From Actinoallomurus sp040655075 (lineage in GTDB: Bacteria > Actinomycetota > Actinomycetes > Streptosporangiales > Streptosporangiaceae), in the NCBI RefSeq assembly GCF_040655075.1, contig NZ_JBFAJC010000016.1, forward strand, positions 1 to 64,000: a DNA stretch of 64,000 bases, in the 5' to 3' direction. Shown here piece by piece: positions 1 through 9,528 of this stretch. A program made the position numbers and the translations under genes. The notes under the pieces are model-generated. The model searched no databases and was not told the DNA's origin. It saw only the letters and a list, made by a program, of their open reading frames with translations. Positions within the stretch are counted from its first letter, which is position 1. Each line of letters opens with the position of its first letter.

Positions 1-3000
1 GACGGTGGTGGGTCCACCACCACCGGTGGCGGTGATGACGGGCCCCCACCACCCCCGCCGCCTGGAGGCTCCTCACACGGCGATGACGGGCCCCCACCAC
101 CGCCTCCTCCCGGCGGGGGAACCGGCCACCCGAAGCTAGGCCAAGGGGGTGGAGACGACAATCCGCCCCCTCCGCCTCCTCCTGGCGGCGGAGCCGGCCA
201 CCCGTACCAGGGCGCGGCCGGCGGTGACGGCAGCCACGTCCTGCCGTCCAGCGGCACAAACGGCACCGACCTCGCCTCGGCCGGCAGACCGGAATCCCCA
301 ACCGGCGGCGGGACGAGCAACCTGTCCGAGCCACCGTTCGCGGGCGGGCAAGGTAAGCCCGTCCTCGGCAGCCACGAGGGGTACACCGGTGGTTCCGAGC
401 GTGGGCAGGCGCCGTCGGGCCAGCCCGGTCTGGGCGCGCTTCCGGTACGACCGCCCGAGGCCGGTCCCCCTGGCGTCCGCCCTGGTGGGCCGGCGCGCCC
501 GAGCATCGCCGAGATGTTGAACGGCGACGGCCGGACCGGAGCCCGCCCCGACACCACTTCCGGCCGTCCCGAGGGAACGACCGGCAGCGGCACAAGACCC
601 GGTGAGGAGCCCACCGGCAGCCGGTCCCGACCCGCCGACTCGCGCGCCACCACGGCCGAGCCCGGCGCTCCGTCCACCGACCGGGCGAAACCCACCCCTG
701 ACGCCACCGACGACCGCCCTACCGGTCAGACCTCAGGACAGCCTCGCCCGGCCGAGCCCGCCACGCCACGCGGCGACCACGCCGAGCCGACCCCGTCGGG
801 GAACACCGCTCCACGCCCCGAAGTCCCCGAGCAGGGAGTCGTCGGCGTGGCTCCCCGCGATCCACGACTCGATTTCGCCAGACGCGACCACCCGTCCGAT
901 CCATCACACGATCCTGCCTCGACCGCCCGAGACGGACAGGCGCACGAGACCTCATCCGGAGCTGCCTCGCACGAGCATGGACCGGTCACCGAGAGCGTCC
1001 CACCCTCGACCCACACGTCAGACCACGGCGCGTCCGAACCTCAAGACCACACGGCCGGCGATGTGCTCGCCGATGACGAGCTCCCGGCATGGCTGCAGCG
1101 CCCGGCCGTCGACCATCAGGCGCTGGAATCGGCTGCGCAGCAGACCCGTGGGATCTTCGACGAACACGGCGCCGGCTCTCCGGAGGTGGACTTCAGCTCC
1201 ACCCCCCTCAACCCGGAGGCCGCACACGGGATCAACGAGGCCCTGGACCCTCTCACGGGGGATTATCCCGGGGTCGCCCGGAACATCCGCAAGATCGAGG
1301 CCGAGGACTTCCACGAGGTCTACGGCGAAGATCACGATGGTGCCAATGAGGCCATGGCGGCGGTGACCGCTGGCGAGGACAGCGGCCTCTACATCAATAG
1401 CCGTGAGTTCCGCGACCTCGCGGCCTACGAACGGAACGGTGCCTGGTCGGAAGAGAACGGCTGGTGCGTGCCCGGGTCGGGATCCCTTCGGGGGACCGTG
1501 ACGCATGAGTTCGGTCACCACGTCATGGAGAAGATCCTTAACGATCCTCAGGCCCTCAACGAGATCAACCAGGTGATCTCCGACCATCTCCGCACCCCGT
1601 ACGACGCGTCTCTGGAGGAACACCCGCCGGCAGCACAGAACGTGATCGAGCGGGGGGTGTCGATCACCGCCGGCGTGAACCCGCACGAGTTCATCGCCGA
1701 GCTGTTCACCGAGCACCGGCTGGCCGACAACCCGCGTGAACTCGCGCGGGCCGTCGGCGAGGTCATCGACCGGCACTTCCTCGATCCCGCCGGGCGCCGC
1801 GCCGATCCGACCGTCCTGCAAGGCGAGCCGTCCTCCGCCCACGGCCCGGCCGCGGACCACACTACGTCCGCCCCTCACGCGGCCCCCGTCGAGACCGCGC
1901 CGGTCTCGAGCCCACCCACCGCCGGCGTCGACCACACGGCGCTGACCCCGGAATCTCTCGCGCGGAGCCGGGCGAACGAGAGCAAACCGGAAAGCCACTG
2001 GCTGAACGCCGACAAGAGGACCGTCAGGTCGGTCACGTACAAAACGGGTCTCGAGACTGTCGAAAAAACCGCGAAGAGGCCGGCCATCGCGCGTGCAGAA
2101 TTTATTGGCGCGAAATTCGGAAGAAAGCTGGGAGGTCACTTCGCTGAAGTCCTGATGGACGGCGACAGGTCCGTCGTAATGAGCCGCCTGAAGGGCAGTC
2201 CCGCGGATAATAGATTCGGCAACAATGAGTTCTTTAAGCAGGTTGGCCAGTCTTTTATCGAGAGCAGCGACGGACGCATCCTCGCCGTACATTCAATCCT
2301 GCTCGGCGATTCGGACTACCAAATCGGCAACCTGCACATATACGAGGGCCCCAACGGCGAGATACGGATGGGAAAGATCGACTTCGAGAGTATCGAGCTA
2401 GGCCTCGGAGTCAACCCCAGAACCAACCCATTTACTCACGAATTTGTCCACCATAGCGGCACGCTCGAACCGATCTATATCGACAACCCACTCAGCCCTC
2501 ACGACATAGACTTCCTCCGCCGCATCGTTGAGGAAATGCGCCCCGACTTCGAGTGGTACAGCGAGGCCGCCCATCCAGGCCAACGCGACCATTTCTACAA
2601 CCAGGTCGTCGAACGGCTCGACAAACTCGAAGCGCATGCCACTGGTACGGAACCCATTCTGGCTCCGAAGGCTGATGACCCCGTACCGCACAGGACCGGT
2701 GCGCCGACAGGGACGGAGGACGCGGCACCGCGATCGACGGCCCCGGTCGATGGCGTGCCGCGCGGGGACGCTCCGCACGAGCCGCCGCCCGGGCACCTGG
2801 CCACCGACCACCTGCCCGGTGAACGCCGACCCGCCGGCCAGGGCCCGGCCGACCATCCGCCCGAGGGCGGCCCAACCGGCCGCCAGCCGCCGTGGATTGA
2901 CGCGCCCCCGCCCGAGGGCGGCCCCACCAGTCACCAGCCGCCGTTCGCCGACGCGCCGCGTGGGAATGCACCGCACGAGCCGCCACCCGGGCACCTGGCC

Positions 3001-6000
3001 AGCGAGCACCTTTCCGGTGGACACGAGCCTGTCGGCAGAGGCCCGGCCGGCCATCCGACTGAGGGCGGCCCCACCGGTCACCAGCCGCCATCCGCCGGCA
3101 CGCCCCCGGCGGGGCATCAGGGTGCCGCTGGGCGAGAGCCCGCAGGGCATGATCAGCCCACGACGAACGAACCCCGGTGGAGGTTCCGGCGAGGCCGAGA
3201 CGACGACCCGACGCCGTCTCCGGAACAGGGTCAGCGCCCGACCGACGAGCAAGGCGTCCATGACGAGCGGACGAAGGGAGCGCACACCGACCACGAGCCT
3301 CGCGCTGCCGACGGCTCCGACGTGCGGCGGTCGACGCCGGCCGGTGAGCCGGACCCTGCCGGCACGACTGACAGCGCCGGCCGTACCGATGAGGTCGCTG
3401 ACCACCGAGCGGACGGTCGCGACGGCGGCGCCGATGTCCTCGGAGACCTTCCACCGCACCAGAAGGACGCCGTCGAGCGACTCCTCGACGATGATGGCGT
3501 CCGCCGCCTGAACGAGGCGCTGGCCAGCGACGACCCCCAGGTACGCGCCGAGGCGCAGGCGTGGGCCCAGGATGCGAGTGAGGGACTGAGCGCCTGCCCG
3601 GTCGCCGATCGAGAGACGGTCTACCACTACACATCGCTACCGGCCGACCGGATGGCCGAACTGGTCCCCGGCGCCGACGTGACGATGCACGGCATGCTGG
3701 ACACACGGGCCGTCCATACCCCCGACCACGGACAGCCCGTCGAGTTGGTGGTCCACTCCCGCAGCGGTGCCGTGATCACAGACCGAGTGATCTTCCACCC
3801 GGAAACCCGCTTCCGCGTGCTGGCCGAAGAGCACTACACGTTGCCGATGCGTGGTGAGGGTTGGCGGCCGATCCACCGCATCTTCCTTGCAGAGCTACCG
3901 GCCGACGGCACTTCTTTGCCCGGCACGGTGGGGCATCCCGGCATCGAGGCTCCCCGGCGGCCCATGGACGAGCGGCTGCAGCAGATTCACTCATACCGTG
4001 AACCCACCGATGCCGGAGCGGCCTACTTCCACCCGAACGAGGAGGATTACCACTACACCGTCGAGGTCATCGCGCAAAGCGTCAAGCCGATCGACGGTGT
4101 CTTCCACTTCGACATGCACGCAGACCCGTCAAGAGGCCTTGTCGGCGACGAAGCACTGACCGGTCAGGACATCGCAACGCTGCTCAGCCACGAGCCCACC
4201 CTCGCGGATCCACCGCCGGACGGCCGCCTGCTCATCCTTCGCTCCGGAGCCTGTGAGAGTGGTCTGGAGCGGCATGGGCTGGCGCAGGACATCGCCAACG
4301 AGACCGGTCTCATCGTCATCGCCCCGGACAAGGAGGTCTGGTACGACACGGCCGGCAACGCCCACGTCTCCGAGCCGATGACCGTCGACGCCGATGGGCG
4401 ACCTCACACGCCCTACCCCCCAGAGGGCGCATGGCGGATCTTCGTTCCCGAAGACCGCCACTCCCTTCCGCCGAGCCACGAACCATCGCCGGGCCGGCCG
4501 GAGGACGGCGGCACACCGCAGCACCAGCCTGCCACGGACAGCCCGCATGAGCCGCAGCCCACCCGGCCGCCCGAGGCTTCGTCGCAGCCGCACGATCCGC
4601 AGCCCACCCAGCCGCCCGAGGCTCCGTCGCAGCCGCACGATCCGCAGCCCACCCAGCCGCCCGAGGCTCCGTCGCAGCCGCACGATCGGCAACGCGCACC
4701 CGAGGACGGGGCGCCGTCCCACCTCGCGAACGATGCCCGATCTGAGCCCGCCCTGGGCCCCGACGCCGCCGCGGACCCGACCAACGAGAACCGAGGCCCC
4801 GGCGACGATGGTCGTGCCGCACCCGCCGCACCGCCCAGGCCGGAAGGCCTCCAAGACGGCGGGACTCGAGAGCCCGGACCGGCCACCGGCGAACCGCACG
4901 GGTCCCAGCCATCCCAGCCACACGAACCCCCGGCAGAGCCGCACCACCAGCAGCCGAACGGATCCGAGAACGGGGTATCACGGGAGCTCGGCGAGCACCC
5001 GGCCGGTACGGACCCGCATGCTCGACGCCGTGAGGAGCTCGCCCGGAGCGTCGCCACCGGCATCGATCCGAAGCGCACCATCCTGCTCGGCCGCTCCGAT
5101 ACCACGGAGACCCACGCGACCCGAGCGGAGCGCGTCGAGCTCGTCACCTTCAACGACGGTACGCGGGCGATCCGCAAGGTGACCGAGGAGGGCTGGGAGA
5201 TCGAGACGGACGCGGAGGAACTCGGTGCACTCGTCGGCAACGCGCTCGATGCGCCCGTGCCGGCCGTGTATCGGGAGAGCGACCGCGTCGTGTACATGGA
5301 CTACATCGAGGGCGACCTGGCCCTGATCCTGCATCCGGACACCGTCCATCCCGCGGAGTTGGACCACCTCGGCTATCAGAACACGCTGGGCGGCCGGCTC
5401 CTCGGCCTTCTCGACGTCCTGATCGGAAACGCCGATCGGCACAACGCCAACTGGATCATCGACGAGCACGGAAACGTCGTCGGAATCGACCATAATAACG
5501 CCTTTAGGGGAGCACATGCCGATCCCAGCAGGAATTCGTTCGCCGGAAATTATGTGTCCGAGATCAGTCATGTCGGCCGTTTCCAATTCGACTACGCATG
5601 GAAACACAATGACCTGAGCAGAAGCGATGTCGCGCTCATCAGAAGCCGACTCGAAGCACTGCGTCCGGAGTTCGAGCGGCTCGATCGCGACGACTGGTAC
5701 AACGAGATGATGAAGCGTTTCCGTCATATCGAGGAGAACGCCAAAGGCACGACTTCCCTGCTGGCCTCCGACGAGCCTCCATCCGCCGGGGAGGCCGGGC
5801 CCGCCCACCCGGATCCGGGGGCGACCCACGACTCCGCGGATCCGCGCGGAGAGAACCGAGACCCCGGAGATGACGGGCCGACGGCGCCCGCGACGCCGCC
5901 GAGGCCGGAGGGTCCCCAAGACCCGGCCGGTGACGGCTCGGCCCTCCGGCCGGACCAGGACGGCCGGCACGCTCCTGACCAGGACGGCCGGCACGCTCCT

Positions 6001-8952
6001 GACCAGGACGGCCGGCACGCTCCCGACCAGGAGGACCAGCACTCCTCCGACCATGACGACCGGTCGTCGGAGCCGCCCGCTCAGCCAGCGACCGAGACGC
6101 AGCCGACGCCAGACGGGTCTCGGGCCGACGCACAACTGCTGGAAGAAGGAAGGCGGGTCGCCCGGGACTGCATGGTCACCGATCCGACCGACGACGTAGC
6201 CCGCACACTGGCCCGGATGAACCGCATCCTCGAGGCAGATACGCAGGCGACGCACGACATGCACGTCGCGCCTCCCGTGATGGAGCTCGCCGAAACCGTC
6301 GGACTGTCCGCGCGTCCTCTGGTGCGGATCTTCGAAGAGGCTCAGGCGCGCGGATTCGACCCCGCAGGCACCACCGATCGCGCCGGTCTCGTGGACGCGT
6401 TGAACCGCCACCGCGCGGCGGACCCGTATCTGTGGAATGGGACGGTCCTCGTACAGGAACTCGTCCACATCCCGTCGCTCAAACACAGCAGCAACGAGAC
6501 CCTGCGCGCGCTCGCTCAGATGGATGAGACCCTCGGTTCCGTCCGCGGTTCGTACATGTACGGCCTGTACGACGATCCTCTCGTGGCCTTGTCCAAGGAC
6601 TTGGGCATGGCGACGGCGCTCGATCCCCTCGGCCGCCTGTTCGATGACGCACGCGCGCATGGTCTCGATCCCGCGACGGTGACCGATCACGACTCCCTGC
6701 TGGCCGCTCTGGACGCGCATCGCCGCTCAGATCCCCGCTTGTGGGAGGGATTGGCGGTCGCGGACGCGCTAAAGATCACGGCTCCCAGCGACCCGATCGC
6801 GCGGGCGCTGAGCCACATGGACGAGATCTGCCGATCGCCGTCCCAGGAGGGCCCCGGCTACCTGGCGGGTGACGCCCTTTCGGACTTCGCCGCCTGGGCC
6901 GGCAGTGGCGATGACTCGGCCGTACGCTTCGCCTCCGCTTTCGTCGAAGCCGAGATGCAGGGTCTCAATCCTGCTCAGGCCGGCGATCGGTGGCAGTTCA
7001 TGACCATACTCGACAGGCTCGCCGAAGCCGATCCGCTGTTCGCGCACGGTTTGTCGATCGCGGAGAATCTTGAGTTGGGATGGCTCGATCCCAGTACGGC
7101 CCGCACGCTGGCGCGCATAGACGAGATCATCGGTACCGACCATCTGCGCGGTGACCAGCGGCAGGGCGTCGACCCGCTGCTGCGCCTGGCCGACGACCTG
7201 GGCCTCGGCCATTCGACCGACCGGCTGATACGAATGTTCGAGGAGGCCGAGAATCACGGATTCCGCCCGGCCGAGGCCGCCGATCGTGACGCGCTCATCG
7301 CGGCTTTCGATCGGCTGCGCGCGACAGACCCGTTGTGGGACGGCATCCGGATCTCCGAACGCTTCGGCGTCGAGGGCGCGTCGGACTCCACCGCGCGGGC
7401 ACTGGGCGAGATGGCGAGAATCGTCGGTTCGGGCCGCGGATCCCGGCCCTTCGCCGTCGACCCGTTGGCGCGTCTGACCGAGGAGACGGGCCTCGACTAT
7501 TCGCTCGGAGATCTCGCGCATCTCTTCACCGACGCTCAAGAAGGCGGACACGCGCCGGAGAGGGCGGCCGACCGAACCGAATTGGCCGACATTCTGAACC
7601 GGCACCGGGAGTCCTCGGACCCCGGGACGGGTACGGCCGCCCCGGCGGATCACCCGTCCGACCCGAGGACCACGACTGCGGCAGAGGACCACTCGGGGGC
7701 CACGTCCGACGTACGAGGCGCCCCATCGGCCGACGCCCCGGCGCACGACCCTGCCGCGGTTCAGGAGTCCCGACTCGTGGCCGAGGGGAAGCTTCGTCAC
7801 GCCCGTGAGGAGGTCGATCGTCTCACGCGGGACGGAGGCAGCGAGAACCAGCGAGAACTCGCGATGGAACGCCTCCGGTCGCTGGAGGCACGCGTCGACG
7901 CCTGGGCACGGTGGCCGGATGAACCGGAGGTGTCCTACACCGCGGACCACGAGGCGTTCCGGCAGGACTATCTGCAGGCCGTCTCTCGCGCGGAGCGGGG
8001 CGAGACGGTGGTTCCCTACCTGTACGAGAACGCCACGGGTGGTCTGGGCGCTCGCAACGGTGGTCGCGCCTTCGGCCTCGAACTGGAGATCAGCGGGCCC
8101 AAGGTCAACTCCACGGAGATGCTGCACGCCATCGCCCGAGACCTTCATGCGCATGGTCTGACGCGAAGCGCCGACGTGGGCAACTACCACGCCGCGAAGG
8201 ACGCGGGCTACAGCGACGCCAGGAACGCCTGGCGGGTCGAGTTCGATTCCAGCGTCGACGGGGAGATCGTGTCACCGATTCTCTACGATGAGCCGGAGAC
8301 CTGGGAGGCCATCGCCAAGGTGTGCGAGATCGTCACGTCGCATGGCGGAAAGGTGGACTTCTCGACAGGTGGGCATATCCATGTGAGCACCCACGATTAC
8401 GATCACATCGTCATAAATCACGACAGCGTCATGCGGATGACCGACTCCTACATGGACACGCTGTTCAGGCTCGGCCAGAACCCTGACGCCTATCGGCATC
8501 GCGGTGTGAGGTTCTGCCAACCGAATAAGCAACTGACCACCGGCTATTCCTCGATCGGTGATGTCACCGGCCGCAATGACGGTCATAACATCGCCGTCAA
8601 CATGAGCGGGATGCACGAGGGCAAGCAATCCGACCACATCGAATTCCGTTTGTGGGACGGCTCCCTCGACCCGGCAGTGATCCAGACGAGGGTCAAGCTG
8701 TCGTTGGCCATCACCGAGGCGGCCTTCCGGCACGCGGACGGCCTCCTGCCGCCCAACGGCGGGCTGCGCGACCCCCTGGGCGCCCATCTCGAGGAGCGTA
8801 GGCTGGGCGCGGACCACGAACATCCCCAAGGGACCGGACCGGCGGAGAGCCTGTCCTTCCGCCGGCTGATGGACGACATCTTCTACCGAGCGGTCGACAA
8901 GGAACAGGCCACTGCCCTGTTCGCCATGACCCGGTGGACTGCAGCGGCGTGA
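1..8952 (+). CDS. Giant multi-domain polymorphic toxin-like protein with C-terminal amidoligase domain (5' truncated by window)
   Basis: The frame is open from the first base, so the true start lies outside the window. Numbering residues from base 1 (2983 visible): Pro/Gly-rich linker to ~390; zinc-metalloprotease-like domain ~364-600 with HEFGHH at 502-507 and a later HEFIAE (562-567) that could supply the third ligand; degenerate kinase-like domain ~670-880 (DYQIGN 772-777, IDF 793-795); ART-like domain ~1145-1310; His/Cys caspase-like domain ~1320-1483 (His1373, Cys1418); second kinase-like domain ~1674-1922 (NADRHNAN 1810-1817, Asp1830); five ~100-residue helical repeats ~2040-2540; amidoligase domain ~2676-2920 (ELE 2694-2696, GGHIH 2790-2794). 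The first residues match the linker of the complete paralogue at 11693, so about 280 N-terminal residues (an ESX secretion module) are probably missing. Domain calls are from motif reading; the kinase and amidoligase calls are the firmest. Confidence 0.85.
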   Translation, partial: DGGGSTTTGGGDDGPPPPPPPGGSSHGDDGPPPPPPPGGGTGHPKLGQGGGDDNPPPPPPPGGGAGHPYQGAAGGDGSHVLPSSGTNGTDLASAGRPESPTGGGTSNLSEPPFAGGQGKPVLGSHEGYTGGSERGQAPSGQPGLGALPVRPPEAGPPGVRPGGPARPSIAEMLNGDGRTGARPDTTSGRPEGTTGSGTRPGEEPTGSRSRPADSRATTAEPGAPSTDRAKPTPDATDDRPTGQTSGQPRPAEPATPRGDHAEPTPSGNTAPRPEVPEQGVVGVAPRDPRLDFARRDHPSDPSHDPASTARDGQAHETSSGAASHEHGPVTESVPPSTHTSDHGASEPQDHTAGDVLADDELPAWLQRPAVDHQALESAAQQTRGIFDEHGAGSPEVDFSSTPLNPEAAHGINEALDPLTGDYPGVARNIRKIEAEDFHEVYGEDHDGANEAMAAVTAGEDSGLYINSREFRDLAAYERNGAWSEENGWCVPGSGSLRGTVTHEFGHHVMEKILNDPQALNEINQVISDHLRTPYDASLEEHPPAAQNVIERGVSITAGVNPHEFIAELFTEHRLADNPRELARAVGEVIDRHFLDPAGRRADPTVLQGEPSSAHGPAADHTTSAPHAAPVETAPVSSPPTAGVDHTALTPESLARSRANESKPESHWLNADKRTVRSVTYKTGLETVEKTAKRPAIARAEFIGAKFGRKLGGHFAEVLMDGDRSVVMSRLKGSPADNRFGNNEFFKQVGQSFIESSDGRILAVHSILLGDSDYQIGNLHIYEGPNGEIRMGKIDFESIELGLGVNPRTNPFTHEFVHHSGTLEPIYIDNPLSPHDIDFLRRIVEEMRPDFEWYSEAAHPGQRDHFYNQVVERLDKLEAHATGTEPILAPKADDPVPHRTGAPTGTEDAAPRSTAPVDGVPRGDAPHEPPPGHLATDHLPGERRPAGQGPADHPPEGGPTGRQPPWIDAPPPEGGPTSHQPPFADAPRGNAPHEPPPGHLASEHLSGGHEPVGRGPAGHPTEGGPTGHQPPSAGTPPAGHQGAAGREPAGHDQPTTNEPRWRFRRGRDDDPTPSPEQGQRPTDEQGVHDERTKGAHTDHEPRAADGSDVRRSTPAGEPDPAGTTDSAGRTDEVADHRADGRDGGADVLGDLPPHQKDAVERLLDDDGVRRLNEALASDDPQVRAEAQAWAQDASEGLSACPVADRETVYHYTSLPADRMAELVPGADVTMHGMLDTRAVHTPDHGQPVELVVHSRSGAVITDRVIFHPETRFRVLAEEHYTLPMRGEGWRPIHRIFLAELPADGTSLPGTVGHPGIEAPRRPMDERLQQIHSYREPTDAGAAYFHPNEEDYHYTVEVIAQSVKPIDGVFHFDMHADPSRGLVGDEALTGQDIATLLSHEPTLADPPPDGRLLILRSGACESGLERHGLAQDIANETGLIVIAPDKEVWYDTAGNAHVSEPMTVDADGRPHTPYPPEGAWRIFVPEDRHSLPPSHEPSPGRPEDGGTPQHQPATDSPHEPQPTRPPEASSQPHDPQPTQPPEAPSQPHDPQPTQPPEAPSQPHDRQRAPEDGAPSHLANDARSEPALGPDAAADPTNENRGPGDDGRAAPAAPPRPEGLQDGGTREPGPATGEPHGSQPSQPHEPPAEPHHQQPNGSENGVSRELGEHPAGTDPHARRREELARSVATGIDPKRTILLGRSDTTETHATRAERVELVTFNDGTRAIRKVTEEGWEIETDAEELGALVGNALDAPVPAVYRESDRVVYMDYIEGDLALILHPDTVHPAELDHLGYQNTLGGRLLGLLDVLIGNADRHNANWIIDEHGNVVGIDHNNAFRGAHADPSRNSFAGNYVSEISHVGRFQFDYAWKHNDLSRSDVALIRSRLEALRPEFERLDRDDWYNEMMKRFRHIEENAKGTTSLLASDEPPSAGEAGPAHPDPGATHDSADPRGENRDPGDDGPTAPATPPRPEGPQDPAGDGSALRPDQDGRHAPDQDGRHAPDQDGRHAPDQEDQHSSDHDDRSSEPPAQPATETQPTPDGSRADAQLLEEGRRVARDCMVTDPTDDVARTLARMNRILEADTQATHDMHVAPPVMELAETVGLSARPLVRIFEEAQARGFDPAGTTDRAGLVDALNRHRAADPYLWNGTVLVQELVHIPSLKHSSNETLRALAQMDETLGSVRGSYMYGLYDDPLVALSKDLGMATALDPLGRLFDDARAHGLDPATVTDHDSLLAALDAHRRSDPRLWEGLAVADALKITAPSDPIARALSHMDEICRSPSQEGPGYLAGDALSDFAAWAGSGDDSAVRFASAFVEAEMQGLNPAQAGDRWQFMTILDRLAEADPLFAHGLSIAENLELGWLDPSTARTLARIDEIIGTDHLRGDQRQGVDPLLRLADDLGLGHSTDRLIRMFEEAENHGFRPAEAADRDALIAAFDRLRATDPLWDGIRISERFGVEGASDSTARALGEMARIVGSGRGSRPFAVDPLARLTEETGLDYSLGDLAHLFTDAQEGGHAPERAADRTELADILNRHRESSDPGTGTAAPADHPSDPRTTTAAEDHSGATSDVRGAPSADAPAHDPAAVQESRLVAEGKLRHAREEVDRLTRDGGSENQRELAMERLRSLEARVDAWARWPDEPEVSYTADHEAFRQDYLQAVSRAERGETVVPYLYENATGGLGARNGGRAFGLELEISGPKVNSTEMLHAIARDLHAHGLTRSADVGNYHAAKDAGYSDARNAWRVEFDSSVDGEIVSPILYDEPETWEAIAKVCEIVTSHGGKVDFSTGGHIHVSTHDYDHIVINHDSVMRMTDSYMDTLFRLGQNPDAYRHRGVRFCQPNKQLTTGYSSIGDVTGRNDGHNIAVNMSGMHEGKQSDHIEFRLWDGSLDPAVIQTRVKLSLAITEAAFRHADGLLPPNGGLRDPLGAHLEERRLGADHEHPQGTGPAESLSFRRLMDDIFYRAVDKEQATALFAMTRWTAAA
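4552..4686 (+). repeat. In-frame 45-bp tandem repeat (3 copies) in linker
   Basis: Three near-identical 45-bp units encode a PQPTxPPEAxSQPHD-type spacer between the caspase-like and second kinase-like domains of the giant protein. The unit keeps the frame, so copy-number change would alter linker length only. Confidence 0.8.
5953..6024 (+). repeat. In-frame 24-bp tandem repeat (3 copies) in linker
   Basis: Three copies of a 24-bp unit, identical except for the last base of the third, encode DQDGRHAP repeats just before the helical-repeat region. The near-perfect identity points to recent slippage. Confidence 0.85.
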
Positions 8953-8979
8953 CGACATCCGGAAAAGGGACCTCTACTG

Positions 8980-9525
8980 ATGGCAGTCAGCATTCGCAAC
9001 ACCAGCGCGGCGGGCGCCCCTCCGGTCGCGCCGACCAGGGCAGACGGTCGTCCGTACGCCTACGAGATGATCTATGCGGGCGGCACTCGCCGGGGCTACG
9101 CCGATGAGGTCGTCGAGCTGGTCGGAATGCTCATTCCGGATTACACCGCGACGGCGAACGATGACGAGCGCACGGCGGCCCGACTCCGCCTGGCTCTCGA
9201 CGTCCAGGTCCGGCTGCAGGCGCAGCTCGCCGTCGGCGGCGCAATGCACGACTGCACCCCCGAGGAACGCTCGGTGATCCTCAGCCGCCGGGACGTCCCA
9301 CCCAGCCCGGCCCGATGGGACGCGCCCGTTCCGCTCGTACTGATCACTTCGTTCTACGAGCCGGTCGGGTCACTGGCACGACCGGAGGGGCCCGCCGACC
9401 GGCAGATCTGGCTGGACCCGAGCACCGACTGGACGCTTCTGACCAGCCTCCACGCCGCGGGAGCCATCCACGTCGGCGCCCGTGGTGCACAGAGCCGGAC
9501 CGAGGAATCCGAGGGCGGTACTTAG
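8980..9525 (+). CDS. Hypothetical protein, candidate cognate immunity/accessory protein of giant 1
   Basis: A 181-residue acidic, apparently soluble protein with no signal peptide or membrane segment. I recognise no family. ATG at 8980 follows the giant's stop by 27 nt, with a purine-rich ggaaaaggga stretch upstream as ribosome binding site, so it is co-transcribed. Its position directly behind the toxin-like C-terminal tip matches where polymorphic toxin systems place immunity genes. The equivalent slot behind the second giant (15866-16192) holds an unrelated protein, which fits a tip-specific partner. That role is inference from position. Confidence 0.8.
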   Translation: MAVSIRNTSAAGAPPVAPTRADGRPYAYEMIYAGGTRRGYADEVVELVGMLIPDYTATANDDERTAARLRLALDVQVRLQAQLAVGGAMHDCTPEERSVILSRRDVPPSPARWDAPVPLVLITSFYEPVGSLARPEGPADRQIWLDPSTDWTLLTSLHAAGAIHVGARGAQSRTEESEGGT

Positions 9526-9528
9526 ACC

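Noticed and set aside
149..2292. Long open frames on both strands overlapping the first giant gene
   Set aside because: They are Arg/Pro-rich shadows produced by third-position GC bias of the real frame.
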